Assembly (NCBI RefSeq): GCF_028502605.1
Contig: NC_079236.1
Location: forward strand, 3,782,001-3,846,000
Source: Trichoderma breve
Lineage: Eukaryota > Ascomycota > Sordariomycetes > Hypocreales > Hypocreaceae
Length of the DNA: 64,000 bases
Reading direction: 5' to 3'
Below, one piece after another: positions 11,911 to 24,517 of the stretch. The number at the start of each line of letters is the position of its first letter. Position 1 is the stretch's first letter. Below the pieces are notes generated by a model. It made no database searches. It was not told the origin of the DNA and worked only from the letters and a program-made list of their open reading frames with translations. A program made the position numbers and the translations under genes.

Positions 11911-13222
11911 GGCGATGCAGCAGCTAGGCTGTGTGAGATTGCTGGCTGGTGTGAGTGTTGATGTGATATCTGGTGATGGTTTCGCTGGTGTTGGAGCTGT
12001 ACAGTAGAGCAATGTGTTGTTTCGGCGCTATCCATTTGAGGATTGATGCGAGATTACATAACGTGGAATTTATCGTGATCAATGTTGCAGGGATCATTCA
12101 TGAAAGGGACGAGGTTCATTGATCTCAAAACATTGAAGTCTTCAACACGTGTCAGCGACGAGACAGGTCTCACAGATTGAGACAAAGAAGACATTGAATA
12201 TCCAAGAATTTCAATTGCTTGCGCTACCAAGTTCTTGCTGGAGGCTCAGCGAGCAAGACACTGGATGAGTCTGCTCTGTAGTATTAACTTGTAGGACTTG
12301 AACCCGTCGGCATTCGATGCCAAGAGGTAGCATCAAGGAAAAGAGCCGAGACAAAGGCGGGTGGCAGCGGCCGTCGGTGCGGAGAAAAGGGCGAGACGGA
12401 GGATTGCTCGGCTTTTACGCATATAACAAAGAGAATTGAGTACCTGATTCGTCCGCTTGTTGAATACGCATCTAAGGACGATGCTAATGCGAGGCGAGTT
12501 CGCTCAATTCCATCGTGGCTGTTAAACAAACATCATGGATCGGATCATCGCCGTCGCCCAATTGCCAAGTCCCAGCCTCGTGCTTTGTTAAGAATTACCT
12601 GACTAACTTCAATTTGTCTCAGACAAGCGACAATAAAGCATAAGAACCATAAAGCAAAATCCCACCAGCCAAGAATGCAGTCTCAGCACTCCCAAGACAT
12701 TCAAGCTTCTCCCATCAGCTCATGACAATGCCCACGACTCCCTCCAGCTTCCTCTTTCAAAACACCAAACCCGCCCTCCCCACATAACACAGAGTAGCAT
12801 CGTCATGCCGGATAACATCCAACTCGCCCGCATCCGCATCCTTCCAAACAAACCCTGTTGGTGATGCCTCTCCCTCTTGAATCTCCCCGCTTCCCCCGCA
12901 CGCTTTTTACCCAAGAATGCGCTCCCAAGGGAAAGATCGCCATTGCCCGTCCGGTTCCCCCACCTAATGGATCTGGGTGTAACTCTGTGCAAAGACAGAT
13001 GACGATAAATAAAATGGCTGGCCCCGGGACAGAGGCAGAGAAGGGCGGTGATCGGTGAGACTTGCCTCGCGATTGCAGCCCCTCCCTCTTTGCCTGGGCC
13101 TTTCCTCCGCTGCAGCGCGAATCTTGCTCGAGATTCTTCTCGGATTTCTTTCTAAAAGCATTGTTATTGCTGCATCCATAGCTTTATAGCAGCAGACATT
13201 TCCTGTGCCTAATTGAGTCGCG
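11911..13222. other. divergent intergenic region
   Basis: About 1.3 kb between the divergent macro-domain and mannosidase genes, so it holds both promoters. Short frames here (12284-12529, 12720-12992) have no recognisable content and overlap frames on the other strand. A CT-rich tract around 12720-12900 is the only compositional feature. Confidence 0.5.
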
Positions 13223-15450
13223 ATGCCTCTACACATGTCTCCTCAAAGCGTTCTTAGCGCTGCCCTCGGCATCTTGGCCGTGTTCCCAGCAACTGCGTCT
13301 GCTGGCTGGCAGAAGTTCCCACCGCACCGCCGTACAGCTTCCTCGTGTCCAGATTATACCACTTTTTCAGGGCAGCCTCATGGACCGTATTCGTCTGGTC
13401 CTCTGAAGCTGCCCTACATGAGGCCGAGCGAGGAGTGCAGAACATTCAAGAGCCCAGCAGTCGAGGTGAGATTCAATAACTATTCCGACATGAGTTATAG
13501 CCCAAATGGGACGTGTATGACTTCAATTGAGTCGCTGACGATAACGTCTCTGTATATAGAAAGTCATCAGCGACTTGAAATCTCGGCTCAAGGATCCAGA
13601 TCTTGCTCGACTTTTTGAGAATACCTTTCCGTCCACGCTGGATACTACCGTCAAGTATTTTGACCCGTCGCTGAATCTGGCATTCATCATCACTGGTGTA
13701 AGTTGTTTTCTCAATACAATGCTTCCATATCAAGGCTCATTTGTCTAACTCTTTGCTAGGATATCACGTACGTATACATGCCAATATCATCATGGATCGA
13801 CATCAATTGACTGATCTTCTAAGTGCACAATGGCTGCGCGATACCGGCAACCAGTTTGCCCATTTATACAAGCTTCTTCCGCATGATAAGAACCTCCAAG
13901 CCCTTGTCAAAGCAGTCATCAACACAGAGGCGCGATACATTTCGCAGTATCCATACTGCGGTGCGTTTAACTACACCCACCTGCTACAGAGGCAACCGTC
14001 TGACAAATGATATTGCATGTAGGCTCGTTTCAGCCACCCCCAGAGAGTGGGCTTGCTCCAAGTGTGAATGTAAGTCATTGAGTGCGATTCTTACCAGTAT
14101 GGACTTTTTTTTTGACACTACATGTAGGACTGGGCAACAAATGTCATAGTAAACCCGTATGTATACACCCCTGCCAATTGCGAAGTTGCCATTCCGAAAT
14201 TAACACCTGCGCTCTTTACAACAGGCCTGTCAACAACCAGACGGTATTTGAATGCAAGGTATGATGGCTGCTAAACTATTTAATGGAGGGTTTCTCACAA
14301 TTAATAGTACGAACTCGATTCTCTTGCTGGATTCCTCAAAATCACGCGTTCTTACTACGCCAACACAAAGGACTCATCCTTCATCAATGACAATTGTACG
14401 AACCACTGTGGAAAAGGCGAATCTCTCCTTCTCTTGGGTTATGAGCTAACACTATCTTCAGGGAATGCTGCAATGAACCAGATTGTTCGAGTCCTTTACG
14501 AACAGTCTCAGAGCAGTTGGTCGGACGACTTTCAATGGGTCAGCTACTACAACTGGACGGGCACTGCTGGGGCGCTCTCCCCAATGGTACCCAACAGTGG
14601 CAATGGCGAGCCGAAACAAGCAAATGGTTTGGTTGCTTCGAGCCACAGGCCTTCTGACGACCTATGTGTCTTTAGTGAGTTTTGGAGTCATTAAGGCACG
14701 TTCGTTATATAATTACTCACTAATGATTCAATCTAGACTTTATCACTTCCGACAATGCTATGATGTCTGTCGAGCTCGCTAATGTTGCAGACATGCTCAA
14801 CACAATCAGGACCCAGAGGAGCCTCGCCAAGCAACTTCAACAATACTCCAATACCATCAAGCAGGCCGTTTGGGCACATACCCGCGCTTCCAACGGCATT
14901 TTTGCATACGAAACCAACGGAATTGGAGCGCAATACATCATGGACGACGCCAACGTACCTAGCCTGGTGTCGTTGCCGTATCTGGGATTCTTGGAGCGGA
15001 GCGATCCTACCTACCAGAAGACTAAAGCCGCGATGTTTTCGAGAGCGAACCCGTACTATGCTGTAGGAAAGACGTGGAGTGGCATTGGGTAAGTCAAAGA
15101 TTGATGGATTTACTCACTCTTCTTTTAATATTGGGACTTCGATTAATCGTTAATGATATAATAGAGGTCCTCACGTCAACGCCACTTATCCGTGGCCCAT
15201 GAGTCAAATTTCCGCCATCTTTGGCACGGATGATGATAGGGAGATCAAGCAGCGTCTGGCACTCATTCTAGAGAACACTAGTGGACTGGGGTTGATCCAT
15301 GAGAGCGTCAACATTTACAACTCGAGCGTGTACACTCGTCCGTGGTTCGCGTGGGCAAACAGTTATTTTGCAGAGATGATTTTAGACTTGGCCGAGAGGA
15401 AGCCTAGCCTGATTCTAAAGTCTGGGAAGCCGTACAAGATTGGACAGTGA
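13223..15450 (+). CDS. GH125 exo-alpha-1,6-mannosidase, secreted
   Basis: Glycoside hydrolase family 125 (formerly DUF1237) inverting exo-alpha-1,6-mannosidase, acting on terminal mannose of N-glycans or cell-wall mannan. Eleven exons give 524 residues: 13223-13465, 13560-13697, 13760-13767, 13824-13960, 14023-14069, 14128-14156, 14225-14258, 14308-14395, 14462-14674, 14737-15088 and 15165-15450. The third exon is only 8 nt, yet it is needed to complete the family signature TGDITAQWLRDTGNQ. Other GH125 blocks are RPSEECRTFKSPAVE, YPYCGSFQPPPESGL, SSHRPSDDLC, SLPYLGFL and RPWFAWANSYFAE. An N-terminal hydrophobic stretch ending in TASA is a plausible signal peptide, so the enzyme is probably secreted or in the secretory pathway. 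The tightly spaced introns make automatic prediction of this gene error-prone. Confidence 0.93.
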
Positions 15451-16607
15451 TGCGATACGGACGAGAAGATGGATGGTCATCAAGATTTGTGTAGTAGATG
15501 CGCGTTAGTTCTCTGAGTTTATTAATGCTACGATTATGTTTCAAGTTTACAATAGCACCGATGAATGTGGTTGATGTGGTAGTCGTACTGTACTTCAATA
15601 GTCGCTCAAGAGTTGCAGGCGGCATGATAGTTTAGAGATAGCAGTGGATAAAAAGACAAGGTTGGGAGATGAGTTGATATATATAAGGAAAACAGGAAAA
15701 CGAAAACAAAAGGCTAAAGTAGTAAAATATATACATACAGCTGAAACAAAAATATACACAGAGGGCTGCGCCCCATCCATTGGTTCAAAATCCAGAATCA
15801 ATCCGTAGTTTAAAATGATCGGCCGCAGCTGACCAAGTCAAACCTTGAAGATAAAGTTCAATTTCCAATACTGAAAAGAAATGGCCCATGCAAAGTCTTT
15901 GGATTCATTCTATGAAACACAGGGTTGCGGCTAACAGGAAATTTGCCTAGGAATTCATCACTCCCTTCGCATATGGTCACCCCTTGGATACCATGTCGAA
16001 ACTATATCGAATCATATCACGCAGAGCCAGGAGAGGGCCTTAAACAACTGATAACAACAGCTATTTGTCATCTATAATGTAGAGGTTCGTTTGACTTCTA
16101 TCCCATTGCTCACTAATTTTCTTGACTCATCCAGCTTTCTACCCATTCGTAGTAGTATCGTTGTAACGGCTGCGACAGATGGGATGGTCGCTATGAGAGC
16201 GAAAGTCTGCCATATCCCCAGTCATTCTTTGACACGGTGAAATTCAACATCGTGGTGTTTTCCATGTCCCAAATACCGAAGGCAGTATAGATTAATATAA
16301 GAAAGGCTTTTTGGCAGCGCGGAACACGAATAGCTATTTTCGTACCTGCCCATACCCTCGATGACGAATTATTATTTCCAGAATCACATAATTGTTTCCT
16401 CTCTGACATTTTTCAGCTTTTATTTGATAGTTGTTCCGTCTTCAAGCCACATCCAGCAGTATGTAAGAGACCACCGCCTCGCATTAAAAAGTCATAAATC
16501 AATATGTCTAATAGAGATTGATGTAATTAATCTATAGCTTAACACTTAAAGAGAGAAGAGTTAACTGAATCAAAGACCGATTGAGCAAATACTAAAGAAC
16601 AAGTAAC
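15451..16607. other. convergent intergenic region, no gene seen
   Basis: About 1.2 kb between the 3' ends of the convergent mannosidase and M3 peptidase genes. It is AT-rich, with only short frames and no recognisable motif, repeat or RNA. Confidence 0.55.
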
Positions 16608-18952
16608 CTATGATAGGTTCAATTCTTGTGAGAAAGGATAGAAGTCTAGTTCTCTGCCTAAAAATTGGGTCAAAATCGTCATTTCATCCTCGCTTGCCCC
16701 TTTTGTAAGCACTGCATGGCGATACCGACGGCCATTTGCCGTATTCTCCGGATCAAGTTTAAACGTTGCATTAAACACGTCGGCAGCATAAACAAGAGAA
16801 CTAACACAAAGCGAAGAAATAATATCTGTTAGCAAGTATGTAGGTTTATTAAACGAACAAACGAATGAATGAATGAATGACGAAGGAGGGCATGGAGACA
16901 AGAAGATGCTCACAATAAATAGCTGTAATAACCAGCGTCATAGTTTTCGATAAGATGCCTAAAGTTGGCATAACCATGTCCCCAAGCCCAATCGCCATTT
17001 ACGGCTTCGCCTCCAGCCAAGGGGAGAACTTTGCGGCGCAGCTGATTCCACTTGACAGCCAGTTCCCACCTCTCGGCTTCAGTATTGTTAGTGATCTGAT
17101 GGACCAACATGTCGAACATACCGATGGCCGTTTGACGCAGGTACAACAACGCGCTATTGCAGTGCTTGCTACGAGTTAGATTTGCAATCTCCAAATCAGA
17201 CAACCTCTCTGTTGGCCTGGGCTTGCCATTCGCCGCTTCGCTCCATGTTTGTAAGTGGTCCGCGGATATGTATGAATAATGTCTACCTAGACGCTTTAGT
17301 TGTGATGGTGTCCAGCACCAGTTCTCTAGTACCTGACTAGGCATCTCTGCAAAATCAACAGGCGACGCAGTTCCGTGAAAGCATGCAAACTTGGTTTGGG
17401 CCACGAGCTCGTGGATACCATGTCCCAACTCGTGGAACAACAAGATAACATCACGGTGCTGAAGGAGCGTCGGGTTAGTGACGCTAGGTTTCTCGAAGTC
17501 AAACAGCAGTGCAGTCGCAGGATATTGACGCGATCCATCCGGTAGAATACAGCCCTAAGTATGGCTAGTTAGCTACTAGACATATCCATCACCATCTTCT
17601 CCTTCGTCATCGCTTCTAGACGCGATCGAATATATTCGTCTTGCACTTACTGGTCGTATTGGCACATTACATGCAGTTGGAGGTTTACCTTTCCTATCGT
17701 AGAGGTCAAGGTACAGATAGCCAACAAAGTCGCCACCTTCTTGCTTATCGTTCCATACGCTGAAAACTCTCACGTCATCATGCCAGAGCATCTCGGCGCT
17801 CTTATAATACCCGAGGGTGACGCCGGAATCTTGGTTTGGTTTGGTAATCTCCGTAAAAACCAAGCCAAAAAGATGCTGGTTGATTTCCAGCATAGATTCT
17901 ATAGTTGACAGCAGGGGGAAATATTCTGCCAGCTGCTGCTGATCCAATTCATACTCTCTCTCCATCATGAGTCGATTATAAAAAGCATGATCCCAGAAAT
18001 AATAGTTTCCATCAAATGACTCTCCACGAGACTCGACATCATTCTTTTTCATGGCTTTGAGATTCTCAACCTCAGCATTTGCTGTCTCAGAGAGCATTGA
18101 AACCAAATTGGTCAGGAAATTGTTGACAACATCTGGTGTTTTGGCCATTCTATCCTCAAGTCTCAACGCAGCATGGCTAGTGTAGCCAAGTAGACGAGCA
18201 CTTTCGGCACGGAGCAGGATGAGTTCTTTGAACACAAGTTCATTTCCGCGACATGTGTTTTCACTAGCCATATAGCAAAGCCTTCGTATATCGGCATTTG
18301 TGGCAAACATCATAACCTGAAGGATTGTTCTGGAGTCGCATCGGAACCTCTGCTCGTCCCTAATGGTGTCGCTCTTAAATCTAGATAAAACTTCGTCCGG
18401 TACCCCTCTCAAGTCCTGGCGGTTAAGCCAGACTTCTAGACGTGAGTCTGCCAAATTCTTTTTGTATTCAGCCTCTAGCACGGAGATACGGGATTGCATA
18501 GTCTGGAAGTGCTGGCGGGAAGAGTCTTCTGAGAGCAAGAGTCCATTACGGATATGGCCCTTGTACTTCTTTTCTAGATATCGCCGCGATTCGCCATCCA
18601 GCTGCTCACCAATGCGTAACACGGTATTTATCAACTTAAAAAGGTCATTATTTAATGAGGTTTCAAGTTCAAAGTCCTCAAACATAGTAGCTGCGACGTT
18701 AGCAGCGTCTTGCAGAGCTGCATCTGGCGAGAAATTTCTGTAACTTGTGATGAGCCACTTGTCTGCCGAAACGGCATTTTCAGCCTGTGCGAGTGGCAGA
18801 AGGACATTGGAAAAGGTCGCGTCTTCTGGTAGCACCGTATCTATGATCTGTCTCTGCGTCTGACGAAGTCTTTGGATCAGCTGTCGAGCGCATTCGGTGA
18901 TGGATGATGGTGTTGCTCCGAAGAGCGGAGGCGGCTCTGGTGGATGAGACAT
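16608..18952 (-). CDS. M3 family metallopeptidase (thimet oligopeptidase/saccharolysin type), intact
   Basis: Zinc oligopeptidase that cuts short peptides, normally in the cytosol. Exons on the minus strand are 18952-17651, 17554-16914 and 16800-16608, giving 711 residues, close to the usual 700 of the family. The active site HELGHGIH starts at His475; the third zinc ligand is the Glu in FAEMPSQVLENWCW, and the substrate loop YDAGYYSYLF is present. The C-terminal block with FLGRE is complete. The frame is open further upstream to 19003, but starts there with GTG; the first ATG is at 18952. There is no obvious targeting sequence. A second, damaged member of the same family lies at 56019-58186 in the same window. 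The intron after VPIRP contains in-frame sequence, so a naive gene call would run past the junction. Confidence 0.92.
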
Positions 18953-20033
18953 GGCGATGCGAACGGTTGATTTGGGTGGCAAGTTGGACGTGTTCACTGA
19001 CACTGCTGATTGAAAGGCCCTCGCAATTCCGGCTGAGGGAACTTGGATTCACGTGTTTGCCAATACTACTTTACTCATGCTACCAACTGCAAAGCTTGTC
19101 ACATGCAGAATCATGAAGAACACGTCCAACAGCTTGGGGGCCAAAATCCACAATGGCACAAGCGCCCCGACCGTCTCTGATAGGTTGCTCAAAAATTATG
19201 CGTTCTGTACAAAGAAGATCGCTAGTGACACGTCCCTAAGTCATCTTCAGTGCATTTAAGCCTCTGGTTCCTGGACTAGTAAGTTTCTAACACAGTTATT
19301 CGCCACAATTAACTAGCTATATACATCTATTACCCATGGCTAACGTAGTACCCGATTGCCAGTAATAGGTTTGGGTTACTCTTTTGGTAATTAATTCTAG
19401 ACCATAGCAAGTCTACTGTTACTAAATGCGTCGAAGCCCTGAAGTGGGTATGATTTTGTCACCGGGCTGAAAAACAACCTGAAACTTTTACCTGCTAGTA
19501 TACATACAGAAGGTCAGTGTCCAAAGTGCTAATCAGCTACCTATTGGGAAGTATCGTTGGATGCAGTTGGATGCAGTTGGATACAGTTAGAGACGGTTAA
19601 ATGTAGTTGAACGCAGTTAGATGCAGTTAAACACGGTTAAATATAGTTTAATGCAGTTAGATGCAGTTAAATCCAAAATCTGCATAGAGTTGGTGGGTAC
19701 CAGGCTCCTCACACAGCCGTGAAAATAACATCTAGTCGCCGAATGGCATATGCAAAAGACAGAAGTGAGATGTGTGTTTGTTTGTTTTGTTTGTTTTAAT
19801 ATTAACGACCATAAGTATCTAGCTAGATACACAAATCCTCATCTGGGCAACAGGTCGGTAGGAGCCAGTTTCCGTCTTAATAACCTCCACGTGGTCTTGT
19901 TCTTTTAAGACCGGCCTAGTTAAACAGCAAGCTTCATGTATACACTAATACTGTAGAGTGTAATGGGCGCAGTAGGCCTAATAGACGTAGTGGATTTAGT
20001 AGATCTAGTATCTATGGTAGCTATAGTATGTAG
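18953..20033. other. intergenic region with tandem-repeat patches
   Basis: Holds the M3 peptidase promoter and then AT-rich DNA with no coding signal. It carries the 10-bp tandem array described separately (19551-19670) and the start of a degenerate GTAGTAGAC-like array from about 19970. Confidence 0.55.
19551..19670. repeat. 10-bp tandem array (ATGCAGTTRG-like), about 12 units
   Basis: Twelve successive decamers sit exactly in 10-base phase. The consensus is close to ATGCAGTTAG, with variants such as ATACAGTTAG, AGACGGTTAA and ATGTAGTTGA. Most differences are transitions, as in a decaying minisatellite. Confidence 0.85.
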
Positions 20034-20067
20034 CTATAGTAGACGTAGTAGACGTAGTAGACGTAGG
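19970..20067. repeat. degenerate GTAGTAGAC/GTAGATCTA repeat patch
   Basis: An imperfect array of 9-mers of the type TAGACGTAG, with three near-perfect copies at about 20037-20065. It overlaps the 3' end of the decayed gene on the minus strand, where it encodes a run of Leu-Arg-Leu. Confidence 0.7.
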
Positions 20068-22455
20068 TATAGAATGTATGCAGCCAAACTCGCCAAGGGC
20101 ACTTGAGTATATGTTTTCTTTGCCCCTTTGGCAACTTGGTGATATCGCTCAAGCTTCATATCCTTGCTGTTAATAATGTCTTTGTACAGGAAACAAGCGG
20201 TGATCGTCAACAGTATCGTCAGATGATCATTAGGAAACTTCTTGGCGAACTCTTCCAAGATGGTCATCAACGCTTGTGGGATGTCGAGTGCATTGACGTA
20301 CACAAGTTTGAGCTGAAATTCAGAGGGAGCATTGAGCGACCGCCACATCAGGGAGGCGTTGCAAAATCTTTGTCCCACGCGGGGGGCACCATCCTCAGTT
20401 TCAACGGTATCGTCCTCCTTGGAGATGGGAACTAGTTGAGGAGGGGCGACATTCTTTCCCCGCTGCAATCGTACCCAAAGGTCCTTCACCCCATTCAAGT
20501 ATTCCCTTCTCAGATTGGTGGCGGGAATGAAAGTCTGCAGCGACTCTCCATCAACGTAACTCTTCATAGCTATATAGTTGGCCGGCGACGTCACGGAGTA
20601 GTGAGGCAAGAAACCCTGATCCACCACAGCATTCTTAGACGAAGAAAACAGCGTCGAGCCAGTGGGAGCGTCCTTGGACGAAGCAAAAGGCTTTGTTGAG
20701 GAAGAGAAAGTAAAAGTAACAGCTGAACCAGATGAAGCAAAAGGATTTTGCGAAACATTGGCAGCATTTGCTGATGTAGAAGAGGCGCTGTCTAAACCTC
20801 TAAGGAGGGTGTAGTAAGTGTTGGAATAATCGCTAATAAAACTCGTTCCGTAGAGCCTTTTAACGAGTTTTATATACCTCTTAGGTAGCTTCTTGTAAAC
20901 GGCCGATAAAATGAGGTATATAGGCCATGCTTTATGAATCGGGGCCAATGCAGACATTTCAGGGCTTCAGAAACAACGGTGTTGATGGTCGATAGCACAA
21001 CGAATCCTCCACCCGCTTTTTTCTTTGCCCTCAGGCCTCGCCAAGACAAGAGATCGCTCATTATTATCGCGGAAGCTCGTGGTCGGGAAGATGTTACCTG
21101 AGCAAAGACTCAGGTGTCCTTGGTATGTTTGGTAGCATGCATCTATACCTTGGCCATGTGATGTGTTGAAATTGCAAAAAGGCCAAAAGCCAGAGGACTG
21201 TTGAGGCTTATATATCTTCATTTCAACATGATGAAATAAATGAGTAGATCTATCAGATGGTAGTAGATGTAGTAGGTGGTAGTAGGTGGTAGTAGGTGGT
21301 AGTAGGTGGTAGTAGGTGGTAGTAGGTGGTAGTAGATGTAGCAGATATAGTAGATGGTAGACGTAGCATGTTCCGAGGGAGGATATCCTCGGTGTGTTCC
21401 AAGGCAAATATTCGCAGGGTCTCGTCAAGCTCTTCTGGGTATTCCAAAGTTACCGTAAGTGGAACCTTGAATTGAAAGACGTCCGGCACAATATCCGCGT
21501 GCGACACAATCTCCTCCAGGGGCTGGTTCCTTTCCCCTGGGCTTAGGTTTGGGAACCTATATGCCCCATTCAGGCTGTCTCCTGGCTTTATTCGGCATTC
21601 TTCGATATCTTGATGCGCCAAGGCATCTAAAGGAAAGCCACATACGATCTCCGCTATCAACAACTCGGCATACTCATGTAACCCCGCAATTCATATTCCT
21701 GTCTGTAGAATGATTTCAGGGATTTCGCATGCACGAGTTGCTTGGCCTTCTTGAGATTGAACTTCGAGCTCACTACGAAATGCGGGATTGTTCCAGAGCC
21801 GGTTATGATTTTTTGCTGTTCGGACTTCAGATTAAGGCCCTTAAAATCGAACGCGGCCGAATGCTTGTCTTCGTTGGTAGCCGATGCGATCGCATGGCCA
21901 TCCATGTGCATTGACTGTCCGATGTAAACCGACTTGCCATTCGAGATAGAGAGTATTAGGGCCTCATTGTCGTTCATATCCTCTCCATTCGCTTTGTTCC
22001 TTGGCTTCTTTGTAGGGTCGCATGTGAGATGTTGGCATCGTGCTAGCACGTGATACTGCATGACCTCGTCTTCAGAGATCACGGCGTCTTCATCTCTGAA
22101 GTAGATAAGCTGGTCTTCAGTCTCTACCAGTATTTGCTGGTCCGGTAAGAGGATCACCGTATTCAGTTCATCATTACCGAATATAACGGTGCAGTCTTTC
22201 CAGCGGTCCTCAAATTCTTCTGCCGGCTCGAATGCGCTGGCCATCCTTAGGACAATCTTTGGGCCAATTCCTCTCTGCTCCTCTGGTACCTCTTCCACTG
22301 TCTCTAGGAAGAGTACGCGTCCTCTTCCATTTCCGTGCTGTGGTGCTCGTGGGATGCTGTTCGTCTGTCGGGCAAAGATGAGCTGTGTATAACTTGGGCA
22401 AGCTGATATGGCAAGCCTGCGGAGGTGGCGCGGCCAGACAGCTATCGGCTAGCAT
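20034..22455 (-). pseudogene. decayed unknown gene in several frames, interrupted by tandem repeats
   Basis: On the minus strand three blocks of protein-like sequence follow each other in different frames. Block 1 (about 22455-21657) is acidic and ends with a frame break near 21660-21675, where the reading continues as HEYAELLIAEIVCGF in another frame. Block 2 (to about 21350) has charged, structured-looking sequence (e.g. VPLTVTLEYPEELDETLRIFALEH) and runs into a 10-bp array that reads as a poly-Tyr/His/Leu-Pro tail. Block 3 (20957-20034) includes a Ser/Phe-rich stretch and ends in a second repeat patch. Block 1 has no upstream ATG in frame before a stop; its first Met is at 22244. I do not recognise the family. 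Decay of one or two genes is the simplest reading, but unrecognised introns could rescue part of it. Confidence 0.4.
21271..21330. repeat. 10-bp perfect tandem array (AGTAGGTGGT), 6 units
   Basis: Six identical AGTAGGTGGT decamers, flanked on both sides by degenerate AGTAGATGTA copies (about 21255-21365). It lies inside the remnant gene at 20034-22455. Confidence 0.92.
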
Positions 22456-24517
22456 CTTGAATTTTCCAATTCCTCATTGGAAATCTGTTGGTAAATCTAT
22501 GGGGCAAATGTTGACGTGAGTGCCATTGCCTAATCATGAGTCTCGAGAAAAGTGGTTCATATTGGCGTACGAATGCGGGGACCCCTTCGGCAGGACTCTC
22601 TTTTTCCTTTCGTTTGGCTGGATTATCGTCGATTCTATGAGGCAGTGTTGCGACCTCTGGTCAGCCAATATCAAGACCAATGTCTTGTAGACATACATAC
22701 CGCAGAGAAACGGAAACAAGCAGCCAGGGTGCCGGCTTCTGGTACGAAAAGGTGCCTGTGATGGAGGCGGATTGAAACGCAAGGTCCTACATCAAGCAGT
22801 GCTTTTCTCGAGCGTGGTATGAAGAAACGAAGTTGAAGTAACGAAGCCTGCTCTCTGGTTAGTCAAAGGTCATAATAGCATCTCATGGGGAATCAGAAAA
22901 GATATCGAGCGAAGTATTAGAGAAGAAAAAACGAGAACGGCAACACACAAAAGATAAGGAAGAGATGAGGCAAGAGAATGAGAAAGGCGGAGGTGCGCTG
23001 CTTGCCTGCAGATGATGAAAGGAGAAAGAAAAGAAAAGGAAGAGAGGAGAGTTGCGCCATATTTAAATAGGCGCACACACACAAATGAAGCCTCAAGGCA
23101 CCAAGTAAAGAGCATATGCTGGAAAATGTAAAAGTACCTACCATTTAGTGGCCAGCCGCAGCTGAAGTGAAGTACCTTTCACGTTGCAAATATGTTGCCG
23201 ACTCCAAGGCATCGCCGCGCATCCATGCCAGCAGTCTTCAAGTTCCTTATCTTGCTCTGGCCCAGCCGTCGTATCTGCAGCCTCGTCATCTACACTGCTT
23301 GAGATGTCATAGGCACGGATGCCGTCTGCCAATTGCTAGGCTTGAGGGGCGTAGTCTCTGTAGTCGTTGTAGTGCATGTAGTCGTTGTAGTGCATGTAGT
23401 CGTTGTAGTGCATGTAGTCGTTGTAGTGCATGTAGTCGCTGTGGTCGCTGTGGTCGCTGTGGTCGCTGTAGTCGCTGTGGTAGCTGTAGTAGATGTAGGT
23501 AGATCTAGTAGAGATAGATGGATCTGGTAGATGTAGATAGATCTAGTAGAGGTAAATAGATCTAGTGCCTGAGTTTGTCCGATACAACTTCAGGATTCGT
23601 GGTTCAGCCATGGTTTCAGGGGCCAGGAAGTGATGTCGCCCATCCGTAAGTAGTCAAATCAACGGCTCTGGTGTTCCACTCGTCGTTAGTCAAGGGTTGG
23701 AATAAACTATGAAGTCTCAGGAATACATACAGAAAGAGGCCGTGTAGAGAGCAAGTCGTGGAATATAATAGGGCAGAAGAACTCGCGTGGGATGAATCGG
23801 ATGCGGATGTCGGAATTACAAGCATCACGGTGATCCTGACTACAGCACGATGGACAGAATACGGTTTCTGTCTCTTGGTTGACCAGCGGTCATCGTGATT
23901 TCGTGTGGGAGACCCTGCTGTTTGAGGTCATGAAGAAATACAGAAACGCTGTGCTCGTTCAAGTACGATGAGATAATGATGGGAAGGACATGAAGGGGGA
24001 AAATGCTGCAATTTATGGTCCAAGAGAATTGAGAAGCGGCGGCAATCCATTTCCAGGGAGAAACACTTCAAGAGCAGAGCAGTGAAGAGACTAGAGCGAA
24101 GCAATTCATGTTCGATGGCTCAATGCAGTTCAAGTAAATTCACTTCCGATCAGCAAAAATGACACCAAATTCACTGCAAGAGAGTCACCGCCTGGAATGC
24201 AGGCAAGCGTCCGCGTTTGTTCAATGTTGTCATTAAGCGGCTATCTGCAGCTTTGGAGAAATCACCGCTCCACTAATATCGGCTGCCAACTGCTGGTGCC
24301 TAGTCACAGCGGTTAAGCACATGTGCAATTTAAATCACTGATGCATTGAGTCATAGGTATCGCTTGTTTGATGATGCCTGTCAGTGAATAGTGTGTGCGT
24401 TTGAGTAAAGGTGGAAATCGGAGATATTCTCAGGTGACGTTCCGAGGGGCACATGGTAACATGATACGTTCAATTGCATATTGATTATTATTGCAATATC
24501 TCGTCAGGTATTCTGCT
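22456..24517. other. intergenic region, 2 kb
   Basis: Between the decayed gene and the 3' end of the Zn2Cys6 regulator. Apart from the short tandem array at 23351-23498 and a purine-rich stretch at about 22915-23045, only short shadow frames occur. Confidence 0.5.
23351..23498. repeat. 18-bp/9-bp tandem array (GTAGTCGTTGTAGTGCAT and GTGGTCGCT)
   Basis: Four copies of GTAGTCGTTGTAGTGCAT are followed by 9-mers of the GTGGTCGCT/GTAGTCGCT type. Degenerate TAGATCTAGTAGA copies then run to about 23565. On both strands it reads as open low-complexity frames (Val-Val or Cys-Ser rich) that are not genes. Confidence 0.9.

Noticed and set aside
12284..12330. GGACTTGAACCCG stretch resembling a tRNA T-arm on the minus strand
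   Set aside because: The flanking bases do not form a 5-bp T stem, and no anticodon or acceptor arm could be folded.
23167..23530. Overlapping Cys/Ser-rich and Val-rich frames
   Set aside because: Translations of the 18/9-bp tandem array, not proteins.
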